Source of the DNA: Sinohyriopsis cumingii
Lineage: Eukaryota > Mollusca > Bivalvia > Unionida > Unionidae
Direction of reading: 5' to 3'
Length of the DNA stretch: 64,000 nucleotides
Assembly: GCA_028554795.2 (NCBI GenBank)
Contig: CM068835.1
Location: 35,482,401-35,546,400 of the forward strand
Shown here: one piece after another, positions 35,050 through 46,786 of the stretch
Numbering within the stretch: the stretch's first letter is position 1
Layout: each line of letters opens with the position of its first letter
Notes under the pieces: model-generated
Told to the model about the DNA's origin: nothing
Database searches by the model: none
What the model saw: the letters and a program-made list of their open reading frames with translations, nothing else
Program-made: the position numbers and the translations under genes

Positions 35050-35338
35050 AGACGGCTCCGGTGGTCTAGTGATTAGAGCGGGCGTGGGTTTGATCCCCGG
35101 CCGAGTCATACCAAAGATTTAAAATAATGGTACTAACAGTTGCCTCGCTTGGCGCTCAGTATTAAGAGGTTGTTTTATGACTGGTCGGCCTGGTGTCGGG
35201 ATAATGGGACTGGGTGGGACATCATGCTACATGTCTGCGGCATGTTGCCCTAGTGCTGGACATCACTATAAACTGCCATGCTGCAAACATCGTAGCGGTA
35301 TGACTGAAATATTGTTAAAGCTACGATAAAAATCCAAA

Positions 35339-35408
<70 letters not shown>

Positions 35409-35412
35409 CTTC
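35050..35412 (+). mobile_element. tRNA-derived SINE, family 2, inserted in the gypsy relic
   Basis: The head GGCTCCGGTGGTCTAGTG and B box GGTTTGATCCC lead into the family-2 internal domain, followed by a (CT)n-(AC)n tail of about 65 bp. AGTGGTCT flanks it at 35042-35049 and 35413-35420. It splits the integrase tail of the retroelement. Confidence 0.88.
35341..35404. repeat. (CT)n-(AC)n microsatellite
   Basis: A compound dinucleotide run forms the 3' tail of the family-2 SINE. Other copies end in CA/TG runs, so the tail probably seeded it. Confidence 0.9.
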
Positions 35413-36334
35413 AGTGGTCTTTGTCTATTAACAGCTCCATCAGTCTATGGACAGTATGTTAAAAAATATTAGTTCAAAGGTATGCAAACCTAATGATTCT
35501 TGAACCGATTCTATAACAGGAAACGATAGGAAATGATCACCTTCATCGGAATCTTTTCCTGTATTAAAGCAATATTTTCGAATCATATTCTCCAAGGTCT
35601 GATGAAATATTTCCAATGTCCCTTGACTTTCAGGGTAATAGGCAGAATACTTAAATTGTTTGATGCCTAATTTATGCATAATTTCGAAAATTACAGGCAT
35701 AACATTTTACCTTTACTAAGATTTGACAGATTTGTGAAGACCAACAAGTGTTAAAAAATTTTTATCAACGCTTTTACTATTAATCTTTATATCAAAGAAA
35801 TTGCCTCAGAAAATCTTGTGGATGCGCACATTATGGTCAGCAAGTATTGTGCCTAACTAACTTGATCTTGTATAAAGGACCGACACAGTCTACCAGTCTT
35901 CTGCTAAATGGTTGTAAAATGTAGGAATAGGTAAGGTTGCAGATGAGCTCTGGGCATCTTCAGGTTCGGTCTCTATTTTCTCATAAAGACCCTATTTTTC
36001 ACAAAATAACAAGCTGTTACTTGTGTGGCTTTAGTTTTGCTAATATTTCTAATATTTGCTAATAATAGATATCTGAAACAGGATCTTGTTCCTATTCAAT
36101 GAGTGATTGTCTTTTGTCAACCTGATTAGAATTGAAGGAATGAGTAGTAACAAGAGGATCATTGTGATCAATATCTCTTGATTGGTCAATACCGTGAGCA
36201 AGTGACCTCGTCAAAAGACGGGCCAATACACGTGGCAGCTACAGGGTAGGATTTACAACAAAGTGGAGAACTTGCTGGTTTCAATTGAAGATTTGTCAAA
36301 TATGTGAAATTAAAATACCAGGACTAAGAAAATT

Positions 36335-38560
36335 GCGAATCGTTGAATTTAACTTTTAATTTTTCAGGTATATTTAAAATATTCATATCCCGGACGAGTG
36401 TCCCCAATTTCTGTTACGAATCTTTGGTCTTAAACTAAATAAAAGAAAAGCAAAACAAAAAAGCTTCGTAAATTTCATGGCATTTCCATCAAAATGATTC
36501 AAGTTTGAGTTATAACAATACCATTCATAGAAAATTAAAGTCTTACAAATCTCTCTCTGATGGACATACACACACAGTGACAGCTCATTACCATGTTTAT
36601 TTTCTTCCTTTATAGAAAATACCATCATTCATAGCTGTACCATGTTGTCAATATCGTGAGTCTCCATTGATTCTCTAACGTACTATTTGCAGTATTCCAT
36701 TAAACTTCGTCTCGTTAAGATATTGATTACAGTTCCGAATTCAAATTTAACATATCCCCTGGCTTGATCTGAGGATTTATGGAACCGTTAAAGAACAATC
36801 TTTAAATTATTTTAAAAAAAATAAATTGTTACTGTACAGATACATGCACTATTGTAGATTCAAACAGAAGAGTAGCACGATGAATTTTTCAGCTATACCA
36901 ATGGCTTTTCAATTTGCAGTCTATTTTCCACTCATTTAATTAATTGTATGACTATCTATTAATCCTACTGACTTTGAAACATACTGATGTTGAGTTATCC
37001 AGGTTTGAGATATTCGATGGCCTATTTGTTCATTAGACACGTGAACCTGAACCTTTTGTTGAAAGGCAACTGTTTAGGAAGTACATAATATTAATAAGGT
37101 ATTAGCCATGAATGTGGAATAATTAGCCATATAACTTTCTTTATTTCTTCTTCTTTTTTTAAAGTTTTGCAGCAGATTAATAAACTGAAGGTCACTGTAG
37201 AAAGTACACCTCTCTTTTGGGAGAATGTTTACAATAAAAGAAGCACAAGTGAAAGCATCATTATGGGGTTCTTTTCACCATGAACTGGATAACATAATTG
37301 TTCGTTGGTCACATCGTCCCATCTTCCTAAAAAGGATATAAAAAAAATCTACAAAAGGTTTACATTCACGTTACCGAATATAATTATTTTATTTTATGAA
37401 TGTGTTTACATTATGTATCTCGTTTAAGTAAAGTATTAGTTATACAAATGTGGCTGAGAAACCACAACAAATAAACTCATGCGGTCTTAATAAAAACCAC
37501 TTGATTTGAGGATTTCATCCGTATTCAACGGCATTGTATGCAGGTATTATCCACTTTGACAGACCATTTTGTTATTCAGTTAATTATTTCTTCTTTTTTG
37601 TTCATTCTATATTGATTTATTTTAAAATGCTTTTCATATATTTGACCATCCCTCCCAACTTCACCCCACCCCCCAACAAAAACAGTACAAGACAATTGCT
37701 ACTGAAAACGAAACAGACTACACAATAAAAGTAAAAACCTATAAGCCTATTGAAAGGTATAAATATAACATTATACAAACAGAGTTGCACCTTGAGCGAC
37801 GGTTTGCATTTTTGCCCTATGTTCCCCAAATCTGGACCCTGTGTTCTCCACGAGTTTTTTCGTCCCGAATATTTTTCTTTATACTGCTTCTAAATTTCAT
37901 TCATGGATGTCCATTCACGACTAGGTTGGCGCAAACAATGGTCAAAGTAAGAAAAAGGGACAAAAATTGTAACATGGTAATGATTATCCACATCTGAAAT
38001 TCTATCACTGTAGTAAGAAATATTTAGAAGAAAAACTATACGGTCCTATTAGGCATGGTTGGCAATGGAGATATTAGGTGGTTGAGTGCATTATAAATAT
38101 TTGTCAAATGTTTCGATGGCAGTCAAAATATTTTTACAATTCATACGTTGCCAACGTGAACGAATGCTAATCATCCATCTGCGATGGTAACATAACTGTT
38201 AAGGACGTAGTTCAAAGTAATACAGAACAAATTGTGAATCAGATATCAGGAGGAGAAAAAAAAAAAATAACTGTAAACTCCATTTCCAAAGTCACGGTTG
38301 CATGTCATACGATGCGGGTTAGTCTATTAATATTTCCAATTTCCATTCTAAATGTTTTATACAAAAATTATAAACTGTTGTCATTCTTTAATTACAGATC
38401 TATAAATTTAACATTAAAAATAAAATGAAAACGTTTTTGTTTTGTGTATTTTTATGAACTTGCTTTTATGTGGACAGCCACTTGCGATTTGTTAAAAATG
38501 TGTAAGCCCTGTATAAAACATTTAACCACTATACTGGTTAGAAGCTCCGCTTTTAAGATG
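36335..38560. other. No recognised gene
   Basis: AT-rich spacer. ORFs near 36383-36628 and 37534-37997 are low-complexity or have no recognisable domain. Confidence 0.5.
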
Positions 38561-38561
38561 G

Positions 38562-39190
38562 CGCTCTGCACTTTCGTTTTTTGTATAAGGATATATTTGT
38601 AAAGAAAAATAATTTCCCAGTATTTCTTCACTTGTAATCCTGACTATTTAGAAAAGGACCTTATTTATCTTAGGTATTGTTGAAATAACATATAATTCCT
38701 ATTATTTTGGTGTATGATTTATTGATGTAATATGGGTTAGAGAGTACAGAGCTTGGCCTTACTTCAGACGTGCGTCTCTCATAAAACTGCTAGCTCCGCT
38801 TGATCATTTTCAGTCTTTGGATATTAGAGGAAAATTGCAAAATGACTACCCAATAACTTGTTACTTTTTATATATTTTTGTATTTTACATTTTCAGAAGC
38901 TGGTATTGCCTGCTTTTGCAAAATTCGTTTCCCTTATTTTATTAATTTAAGATAGTTTACTTAAGACTAATTCAGACATTGTTCGGGCACATATGAGCAG
39001 ACATTTTGCTTTACCGTGTGATTAAGATTATGTACAGTTTCCACAAGTACAACAGGTAAAGAAATTTCAGCCTCAGTACATGAAAATAACAGGTATTCCA
39101 ACTTTTTCACATGGACGTTATAAAATACTAATGACTTCTTCTTACACATGTCACTCTCTCAGAAGTTCTTGAAATCTGTAGAGCGCCCGC
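38562..39190 (+). mobile_element. Repeat family R1, copy B (near full length)
   Basis: It begins near ATGGCGCTCTGCACTTTCG and ends TAGAGCGCCCGCTC, so the outer ends are inverted forms of a GGCGCTC core. Between them are the family blocks: CTTAGGTATTGTTGAAATAA, TTTTGGTGTATGATT, CTGCTAGCTCCGCTTGATCA, CAGAAGCTGGTATTGCC and GTACAGTTTCCACAAGTAC. No ORF of note. Confidence 0.75.
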
Positions 39191-39259
39191 TCGTAGACCG
39201 CATGTATTATTACTGTATTATTTAAGTTTGGTTGTGTAGCTGACACAATTAAATGTTAC

Positions 39260-39600
39260 TTTACTAATCTCTAATCTACACATCTTTGTGGTTTTGAGAT
39301 GTATCCATATAAACATGGGTACTAATTTTATATGCTACTGCACTAATTTATAATCTGTACAATGTCTTTGTGGTTTGGACATGTATCCATAGGAACAATG
39401 GTACTAATTGTCTATGCTACTGCACTAATGTATAATCTGTACAATGTCTTTGTGGTTTGGACATGTATCCATAGGAACAATGGTACTAATTGTCTATGCT
39501 ACTGCACTAATGTATAATCTGTACAATGTCTTTGTGGTTTGGACATTAATCACTAGGAACAATGATAATATTTGTGTTACTTCACTAATCTATATACTAC
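39260..39600. repeat. 82-bp tandem repeat, about four copies
   Basis: Units contain TAATCTGTACAATGTCTTTG, ATGTATCCATAGGAACAATG and TATGCTACTGCACTAATG. The central copies are nearly identical, with starts at 39351, 39433 and 39515. The first and last are diverged. It lies directly downstream of R1 copy B. Confidence 0.9.
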
Positions 39601-39881
39601 ATGATGTCACTGATTCTGAGATCGCACGTTGGTATATGCGTTGTTTTAATTGCTCACAAAAAATATGTCAATACATTGAAATTGATGTTTTCAGTTTTCA
39701 GATGATAACCTTTAGGACAAGTGGATTTATTGTGAGCGAACTGTTTATGCTTTTTTCGGGGGGGGGGGGGGTGTTGGAAGGTAGGAATGTTGCAAGCATA
39801 TTGTCAATCAAAAATCAATCGTATCAGTAGACTGTTCAAGTTGTTGCATTGTTTGCGGTGCGTTGGCATAGTTCCAAAGCA

Positions 39882-40651
39882 CTAGAAATTGAAGTGAACG
39901 CATTCGTCGCGTTTCCTAGGACCTGCAACACCTTTAAGCACTCCGCTATTTTCAACTGTCAGAGAAAAGTTTCGATTCCTTTGCCTTATACATTCTGTAC
40001 AGTATCTCTCGCCTAGAACGTCACAGTACTGCACACTTGACGAAGGTAAATTCCTCGGTGTTAACGTTTTTGTTACTTTCTGGCACATAGCTGGGGACAG
40101 GTAATTTCCCTTGGCTAAAGTCTCAGTATATATGGTGCTCGCGTATCGAAACCGACAGTCTGCACATGTCAAAAATCTGGCATATACGTCTGGCACATGA
40201 ACTTCGTCGTGGAAGAATCTTTCCAGCTTGCCTGTACGACTTACATATTTATTCACATAATTTTTCTCCTGAATACTTAGACCTTCATGAACCATATCTG
40301 GTAGCCTTTGAGACTTTGGTGGCAATATCACAGTGTTCTCTTTCAAAAGTCTTCCATAAGATTCATTAAATTGCCGATCATGCAGACCGGTATATACAAC
40401 GACATTGTGACAATATTTCTTATGTGGTTGAAATTTCGCCGGAACTTTCCAAAGCTTTCGAACGTTCTGTCTCTTTGTGCGGTCGAAAGAATTCGCTAAC
40501 TTTGGGCAGCATTTCCTTGTGGCACGAGGCATATTGTTGACCTTGGCATTTCTATAGTTGTCGCCATCCTTGAGATCTGAATTGGTCCTCAGCTGTATTA
40601 CAGGAAGTCTTAATATCGTCTGGCACTTCTGCATGAGCTCAGAACTCACTC
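39882..40651 (-). CDS. Last coding exon of an unrecognised cysteine-rich protein
   Basis: A 256-codon open frame on the minus strand, entered through a strong acceptor (TGTTTTGCAG at 40652-40661) and ending in TAG at 39882-39884. The apparent start is a GTG, so the true start lies in an upstream exon I could not find. Fourteen cysteines include CC, CADC and RYCTEC. The rest is basic and hydrophilic, with phrases such as HNVVVYTGLHDRQFNESYGR and KGVAGPRKRDECVHFNF. The cysteine content would suit a secreted protein or zinc-binding module, but no signal peptide is visible because the 5' exons are missing. I do not recognise the family. Base composition is clearly less AT-rich than its surroundings, which supports real coding. 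Confidence 0.65.
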
Positions 40652-41019
40652 CTGCAAAACAGGAAATACTGCTTTAGTTTGTAACGAGAAAGAATCAAGA
40701 CCAGCACAAATTAACGTCGGCTGCATAGCCATTGTGTCTTTTATGCATTGTCGATGTCTGTTTTTCAGTTCGTTTATTTTTTTCAGCCACTAGTTTACCA
40801 GTACAAATGAATTATCTTTCTTACTCAAGGCAAGTGGATCTTTTTATAATAATCAGAATTCCTGACGTGGAATCGAAAAATCCCATCAAAGCAATGCACA
40901 TGATTCATATTTAATTTATAATTGAAAGTTTACACACATAGGCAATGGTATGCAATTATTTAATTGATATATAATTCAATTTAGAAACATTTTATTGAAA
41001 GAATTATAAAAAAACATGT

Positions 41020-42180
41020 CATTAACTTTGCTATCCAAATAGACACGGTTGGCTTCAAATAATCTTTCAACATTAGAAAGCATTGCTGTTGGTATCGAGT
41101 TGAAGGCATCGTTACAACTTTTAGTCAGTATTTAATACGTCGTATAAACCATACGAGTTACAAAGTGGGTATCTTCCACCATCCACTAACACAATATTAT
41201 TATTCGTACATTTAGAAACACCTAAATAATGTTTAAAAAAGTTGTATTACACAATTTCAATATCTCTACTAATTTCAAATCACCAAATTTCTTACTAATA
41301 GTCAGCAGTTTGTTTTGGCACAAAATCAAAATTTAAAAACGTCCTCTACACTAAAAAAGCCAAATCGGTTTTAATAATTCAAAATCCTTTTGAAGTTTCT
41401 TTCTTGTCTGTGCCGCTAGTATCTGCTTTGCATTCGTCCGAACAAACTTTGGGGTGAAAAATAATCCCATATACTTAAAGTAAGGCACATATTCAATACG
41501 TCTTTCTTTGAAAACCAAACCTCCTTTTGATTAATATATCACCATTTCTGAAAACATTTTTTAAGTTTAAGCCATCACCCTCGACGTAACGTGTTGCAAA
41601 AATATCTTTGGGATCTTTTGAGGTAATTAGATCTATATTGCATTAGAGCTTCAGCTATGTAATCAAATAATAAAAAGGGAAAACATTATAGGGCTCAAAA
41701 CACATCTTGTACCTAATGTGCATTCGAAATAAGTAGTTAAACATTTAGGTGCTCGGACACAACTTTTCAGGTTTCTATACATATCTCTTAAAAAGTTTAT
41801 TATTTTACCATTCATACACTTACATATTAATGCCGACCATAATTTATCATGCAGTACGTTATCAAAAGCATGCTTAAAATCTACAAATAATAAACGTGTG
41901 TTTTTTTTTTTTTCCTAAACCCTGTTTGTGCTTCGTCTATCAGACCATTGTCTTCCGCCCACGTGTAAACAGAGCATTTAATATATCTCTAAAGGTCTTG
42001 TATAGAATATAAATAAGGAAGATGCCTCTAATTGTTTGGATCACTCTTGTCGCCGTACTTATAGAGAGAGAATGTTCTTCTCTAATAGCAAAATCAAGGG
42101 TCTGTTAGCACTTGTTAGGCTTATATTAATCAGGAATTTACCCAACAAGCGTCGGTTGTTAAACCGGTCAACGTACTTTT
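41020..42180 (-). pseudogene. Relic of a non-LTR retrotransposon (RTE/L1-like RT), second LINE type
   Basis: On the minus strand, fragments appear in the correct order: YKYGDKSDPNN and WAEDNGLIDEAQTGFR near 42.07-41.92 kb, then LLFVDFKHAFDNVLHDKLWS and MYRNLKSCVRAP near 41.90-41.75 kb. A VLSPIMFSLFI block follows near 41.68 kb, a C-terminal block (GLVFKERRIEYVPYFKYMGL) near 41.52 kb, and IRRIKYWLKVVTMPSTRYQQ-like residues near 41.15-41.07 kb. These are reverse transcriptase and C-terminal motifs of LINE pol proteins. Multiple stops and frameshifts kill it. It differs from the CR1/L2-like LINE at 47-50 kb. Exact clade is uncertain. Confidence 0.7.
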
Positions 42181-42184
42181 TCTT

Positions 42185-45100
42185 GTAGCTATTTATATAG
42201 GATGGTCATAACAATTTATGGACGCGTATGTTGCTAGTAGCGTAAAGATTTTTTAAATCCCAAACTGAGCCTGCAAAAAATTCACTGACACCTTACCAAG
42301 ACCATTGTTAAAAATACGTCTTGTTTGACCATTTCAAGCCATTTCAATTTCACTGTTAACAATTTTGACAATGTTTCAATAATTTATGAGCTCTTTATAC
42401 TGCCATAAGAGTATAATATATAGTTAAAATAAATAAAATCTTTATTTAAATTTTAATTTTTGTTGAATTTTATTGACAAAGAGAAATAGGTTCAACTTAT
42501 TTAAAAACTATAGTCATAAACAAAGTGACTTATTATAATTTCAAATATTGGAATGCTGCTAATTATCAGGGAATTAACAAGGGACATTACGTGTGACACA
42601 AAAATAAACTTTACTCGGTGTCAGAAGTAAAAAATATGAGGTCGAGACTTCTAAGAGTCAAATTTACTGAAATACCAAGGCAGGTATTGAACACCCGAAG
42701 AAGCCATTTAGAGCTTAGACAAACAAGAACGAAAGTAAATATGAATGAGGTCTGAAATGTTTTAGACCAAGCTCGTCGATGCAATGGTTGAAATAACGCA
42801 AAAATAAAGAATGTTTCATTTGGAAAAACAGGGGGTGGCGGGCACGTCGAAAGATTGGAAATTCCAATCTGAATATAATATTCACTATGACCTCCTAAAA
42901 AGGAGTGGACTATAACTCTGTTGGTGACAAGAATTTTCAGGAATCCAAGATAAGACAATTTCTCCTGTCTTTTTATAATTTAACTGCTGAGTACTAAAAC
43001 CATTTCTGATATTCTTTACAATCTCCAAGATACCAAACTTGGTTACAAAAGCTTTCTTACATGTTTGAGTTAGTTGCTCACATTATATAAAATTATTTCA
43101 TGGCATTTGCTATTGAACGTAATACATGGATAAAATATTTTTAAACGCTGTCAGATATGCCCTGATACTAAGGTTGGTTTAATCTGTAAATATTAGAAAC
43201 ACCCCACCCAACCACCATGTTATAGATCTGATATCATTTAGACACTCTTCGCGTTCACTTCTTCAATTACTACATAAAAGCAAAAACACCGCCCTGTCTT
43301 AATCTTGCTGTTTGACAAATTTTTCTACTACTTTCATTTTTCTTACTAATAAATCACTACCATTCCATTGGAACATTACTAGCACATTAAATTCAGACAG
43401 TAAAATGATATAATTGTGGTACTTCAAAATCACAAAAAGACAAGGAACAAGTTTAACATAAAACAACAATCTCGGTATTAAAATATAACATGTATTTGTG
43501 TACAGGTTTAGCTGGGATGAAAGTGTCAACGTTAGTTGTGATGCAAAATAACCTTCAAGATAACATCTAATACTACTGATCGTTGGTGAATCGTGTCATG
43601 AGTTGGATTTAAGTGAGGTAGAGTTGTTGCGGAGTCACCATCACTCTCTCATCCAGGCCTGTCTGAATCTAGTGTACGAGTGTATACGTGCCCTGATGCA
43701 TTGAATTCCCACTGACCAAAAGCCTTGCGTTCTCCACACAGTTCCTGCTATCGGCTTTCACAGCCAGTGGAAAAACATATTTGCTCGGACGCCTGATCCA
43801 TCAGAAAAGACTTTCAAGAGGGACCCAGGTGTATCTATCCGTTCTGGATCAACGGTCACTGGTAGTACCGTCTACTGTCACCGTCGGTAGCAGGCATAGC
43901 CTGACCTGACCGGTAGTAGGTGTTTAGTGACTGTTGTTCATTCTAGTAATAAATTTCACGATAATTACCACTTCAAACATACTGAAGCAACTGTTTCTTC
44001 TTCTACCGGTCGATACACTGATACGAAAACACCGAAATCTTTCTAAATACTTTGTATAACTTTAAATAGTAATGGACTTAATTTTAAATGTTCTTTGTAT
44101 TTAATCTATTTTCATGATCAGCTGCCAGATGTCTTCATGCTTTTATTGAACAAAACATCAGTTACATCATAGTTATTTATTGCATTTATTACCACTTTGT
44201 TATTACATATCCAATGTGGTAAAACTTGGTATGTGCTGTTATTTCCGTTTACGGATTCCATATAGCAGCTAGAGTTTAATATGGTTCTTGCTAGTACGCA
44301 AGAAATTATCTAGCCCTAAATGTTGTATCATTCCCTAATGTCTCAAATTTTCTTACTAGTTTTGCATATTTAAATACAATTGTGAATTTTACTTTATACT
44401 TCAGTTATACCCTGAACTGTACAAGGTATATCCATTCCAATAAATATCTTTTTCTATTGTTTGCTGCATGACATTTAATATAATTTTCCATCCTTTTAAA
44501 TATAGGTAATAATCATTTACTGAAACTACAAAAAATACCGTATAGTTTTTCAAGCATTCGCCCCGGGCTTCATCCTTTACATTACATGCAACTCTAGGGC
44601 TGCCGGAACAAAGCATTTCCTCTTTGAATGATCTTGGAGAGACTTTTGTTTTGTAATAAAATCTAGCTTCTTAACATCACTATTTTTGGGGGTCTTTTCT
44701 GATCTTTATTTTTTATATTGTCGATTTGTATTAACAATTTATACTAGTGTGCAGTTTTTCATACATTTGCTTTACGGATATTTTCATTTACAAAATTATT
44801 ATTATTGTCTTATAAATTACACGTCATTGCAATTTACATATACATACCGTAAAAATGTCCAGTGAATTCATTTAAAAATAAATATTACTTGTAGATTAAG
44901 GGATTTATGACATATTGCATGATGAGTTATTGAATAAATAGACCAGTAGGAGAAATATTATATCGCCACAGGTTTGAATAAACTTTTATCGCCACAGTAG
45001 AGAGATCACTTTTGAAACTACTTTTTCCATGTAAGAAGTATATCTGCCATTCTGTGTGATACTCATACAGGTTTTTCAATATTTTGGCATATTTCGTTTT

Positions 45101-45940
45101 CTTCTTCTTCTTCTTCTTCTTCTTCTCTCTCTCTCTCTCTCTCTCATGAATCAATCTTAAATTCTTAAATTTGTAAAGAATATTGACCATCTTGTATACA
45201 TTCCGTAATCATTTAGAATGTGCCATCATGAATGCTTCAAACGAAACCACCAAAGATCAAATTGTATACTTCAAGTATTAGCTTTTCTAGAAATATTTTT
45301 TTCACATGAATCATGCAGATTTAGAGCGACTAAACTAAGATGACATTCGATATTCTGTGTCACCGATACACTATGTATACTTATTGTACTCAACGACAAA
45401 TGGTACACATTTTTACAAAACGTACAATTTACACATAGTAAGAAAAAATTGTTTAAATAGCGATTTCAAATGTCATCACAATCATCATCATGCCTGAAAG
45501 CGGAGGAGAAATCGGGCACTGATTTGTATCGACTAAATTTACGGTAGATAGTGTTACCCGTTTGATTTTAAACCTATACGTCAAAAGTAATACAAAACTG
45601 GTGCTCTTTAGTTAGTGAAGCTTTCCGATATAAATAAAGTGATGATGTTTGATCGTGCAGATTTCTGTTGATATACACATCTTGAGAAGCATTCGGTTTG
45701 CTTTTATTGTAGCATGATTATGAAAAGTTTTAGTTCGATTATTTGAAGCTCATCACTTGTTTCTTTCGCCTTTGTTTGCTAGTCTTATTATATTTTATCA
45801 GCTTTAGTGAGGCATATGTGTCCGTTTATTTTCTTCATTTTAAAAAAAAGATCTTTCAAACTTTGTTCCCGGTGGTCATAATATATACCCTCTATAATCC
45901 CGATTCCTATAAATTATTGGGGAAAATAATAAGAAGCAAT
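42185..45940. other. No recognised gene; (TTC)n-(TC)n microsatellite
   Basis: AT-rich spacer that should contain the missing upstream exon(s) of the gene at 39.9-40.65 kb, though none was identified. A (TTC)n-(TC)n run lies near 45101-45146. The minus-strand ORF near 42611-42958 has no recognisable domain. Confidence 0.5.
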
Positions 45941-45944
45941 GAAG

Positions 45945-46070
45945 TAAGCTTGATGTGAGTTTATATCACGCTTCTTAACACTCGTGTTTTGCATTCATAA
46001 AATGGACTAAGCTTGATGTGAGTTTATATCACGCTTCTTAACACTCGTGTTTTGCATTCATAAAATGGAC
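45945..46070. repeat. Exact 63-bp tandem duplication
   Basis: Two identical units beginning TAAGCTTGATGTGAGTTTAT and ending GCATTCATAAAATGGAC lie head to tail (45945-46007, 46008-46070). The identity points to a recent event. Confidence 0.95.
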
Positions 46071-46786
46071 CATACAGGTTTTCTCAAGGAATCAACGATC
46101 ACACCATTGTGGATATATATTTATTCTCAATTTACACCATTGCATTTACAATTGTTACACCTATTAAACTGTATTCTTTTTTAAATTCAGAAGAATAAAA
46201 GAAAAACAAATATTTCACGCAAGAATACACTTAAATGAGTAAACATTAACTTATCTAACTCACATGGATATTTAAAATAAAAAAAGCTTTAAAACTTAAC
46301 TTTTACAAATTTAGAGTGTATATGTAAACGTGTTCATACGCATATCTATTTACAATGAATTATATATTTTTGTATTCATGCACATCCCCCCAATCAAAAC
46401 AAAACAACAGATCAAGTGTCAACGTTACCTATTTTACACTCATTGACTAGTATTCCTTATGCCTCAAATGTAGGTGGCGCAAGGTGGTCAGAGAGATACA
46501 CACATAGCCAATAAAACTTCGTAAGCATATTCATGAAAGGTCGTGAGACGGAGTACTTAAAAAAAAGATATTAACGAAATCACAAATCTAGATCAATCAT
46601 GTACTTATTTTCCTGGACCTTACTGTGAGGCATATCTAGCTAAAATTCTAGACCTCTATTTTAATCAATTCTACCAGTCAACGTGATTGCAAATGTTTCA
46701 GAAAACTGTATCAGTAATATTTGGACTTCCTCCAAATATTATTCAAGTACTTCTTTATAAGCACTATAACAAATTTGATTTTGCAA

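Larger units (their letters stand above)
34030..36330 (-). pseudogene. Ty3/gypsy retroelement relic with integrase before RT (Gmr1-like)
   Basis: Reading the minus strand from high to low coordinates, a stretch resembling the pre-integrase region (YFVKNRVFMRK) comes first near 36.0 kb. The integrase core follows near 35.97-35.44 kb: PFSRRLVDCVGPLYK, then LTLVGLHKSVKS and SAYYPESQGTLEIFHQTLEN. Then, beyond an inserted SINE, comes the post-integrase tail near 35.03-34.70 kb (VFQPGDK, TPGRRKHKQLCH). RT-type motifs come after these, near 34.55-34.25 kb (PYRMNPIKQECLKKE, FRMCTDYRKVN), then an RNase H-like start (MHVDASDVGVG) near 34.1 kb. The motifs are Ty3/gypsy but the order is IN then RT. Many stops and deletions make it dead. 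No LTRs were located. Confidence 0.72.

Noticed and set aside
34030-36330. Copia-type element
   Set aside because: The order is copia-like, but integrase and RT wording (VDCVGPL, YPESQGTLE, FRMCTDYRKVN) is Ty3/gypsy-like, so Gmr1-like order is preferred.
42611-42958. 115-codon minus-strand ORF
   Set aside because: No recognisable domain or gene context. It could be part of a missing exon but nothing supports this.
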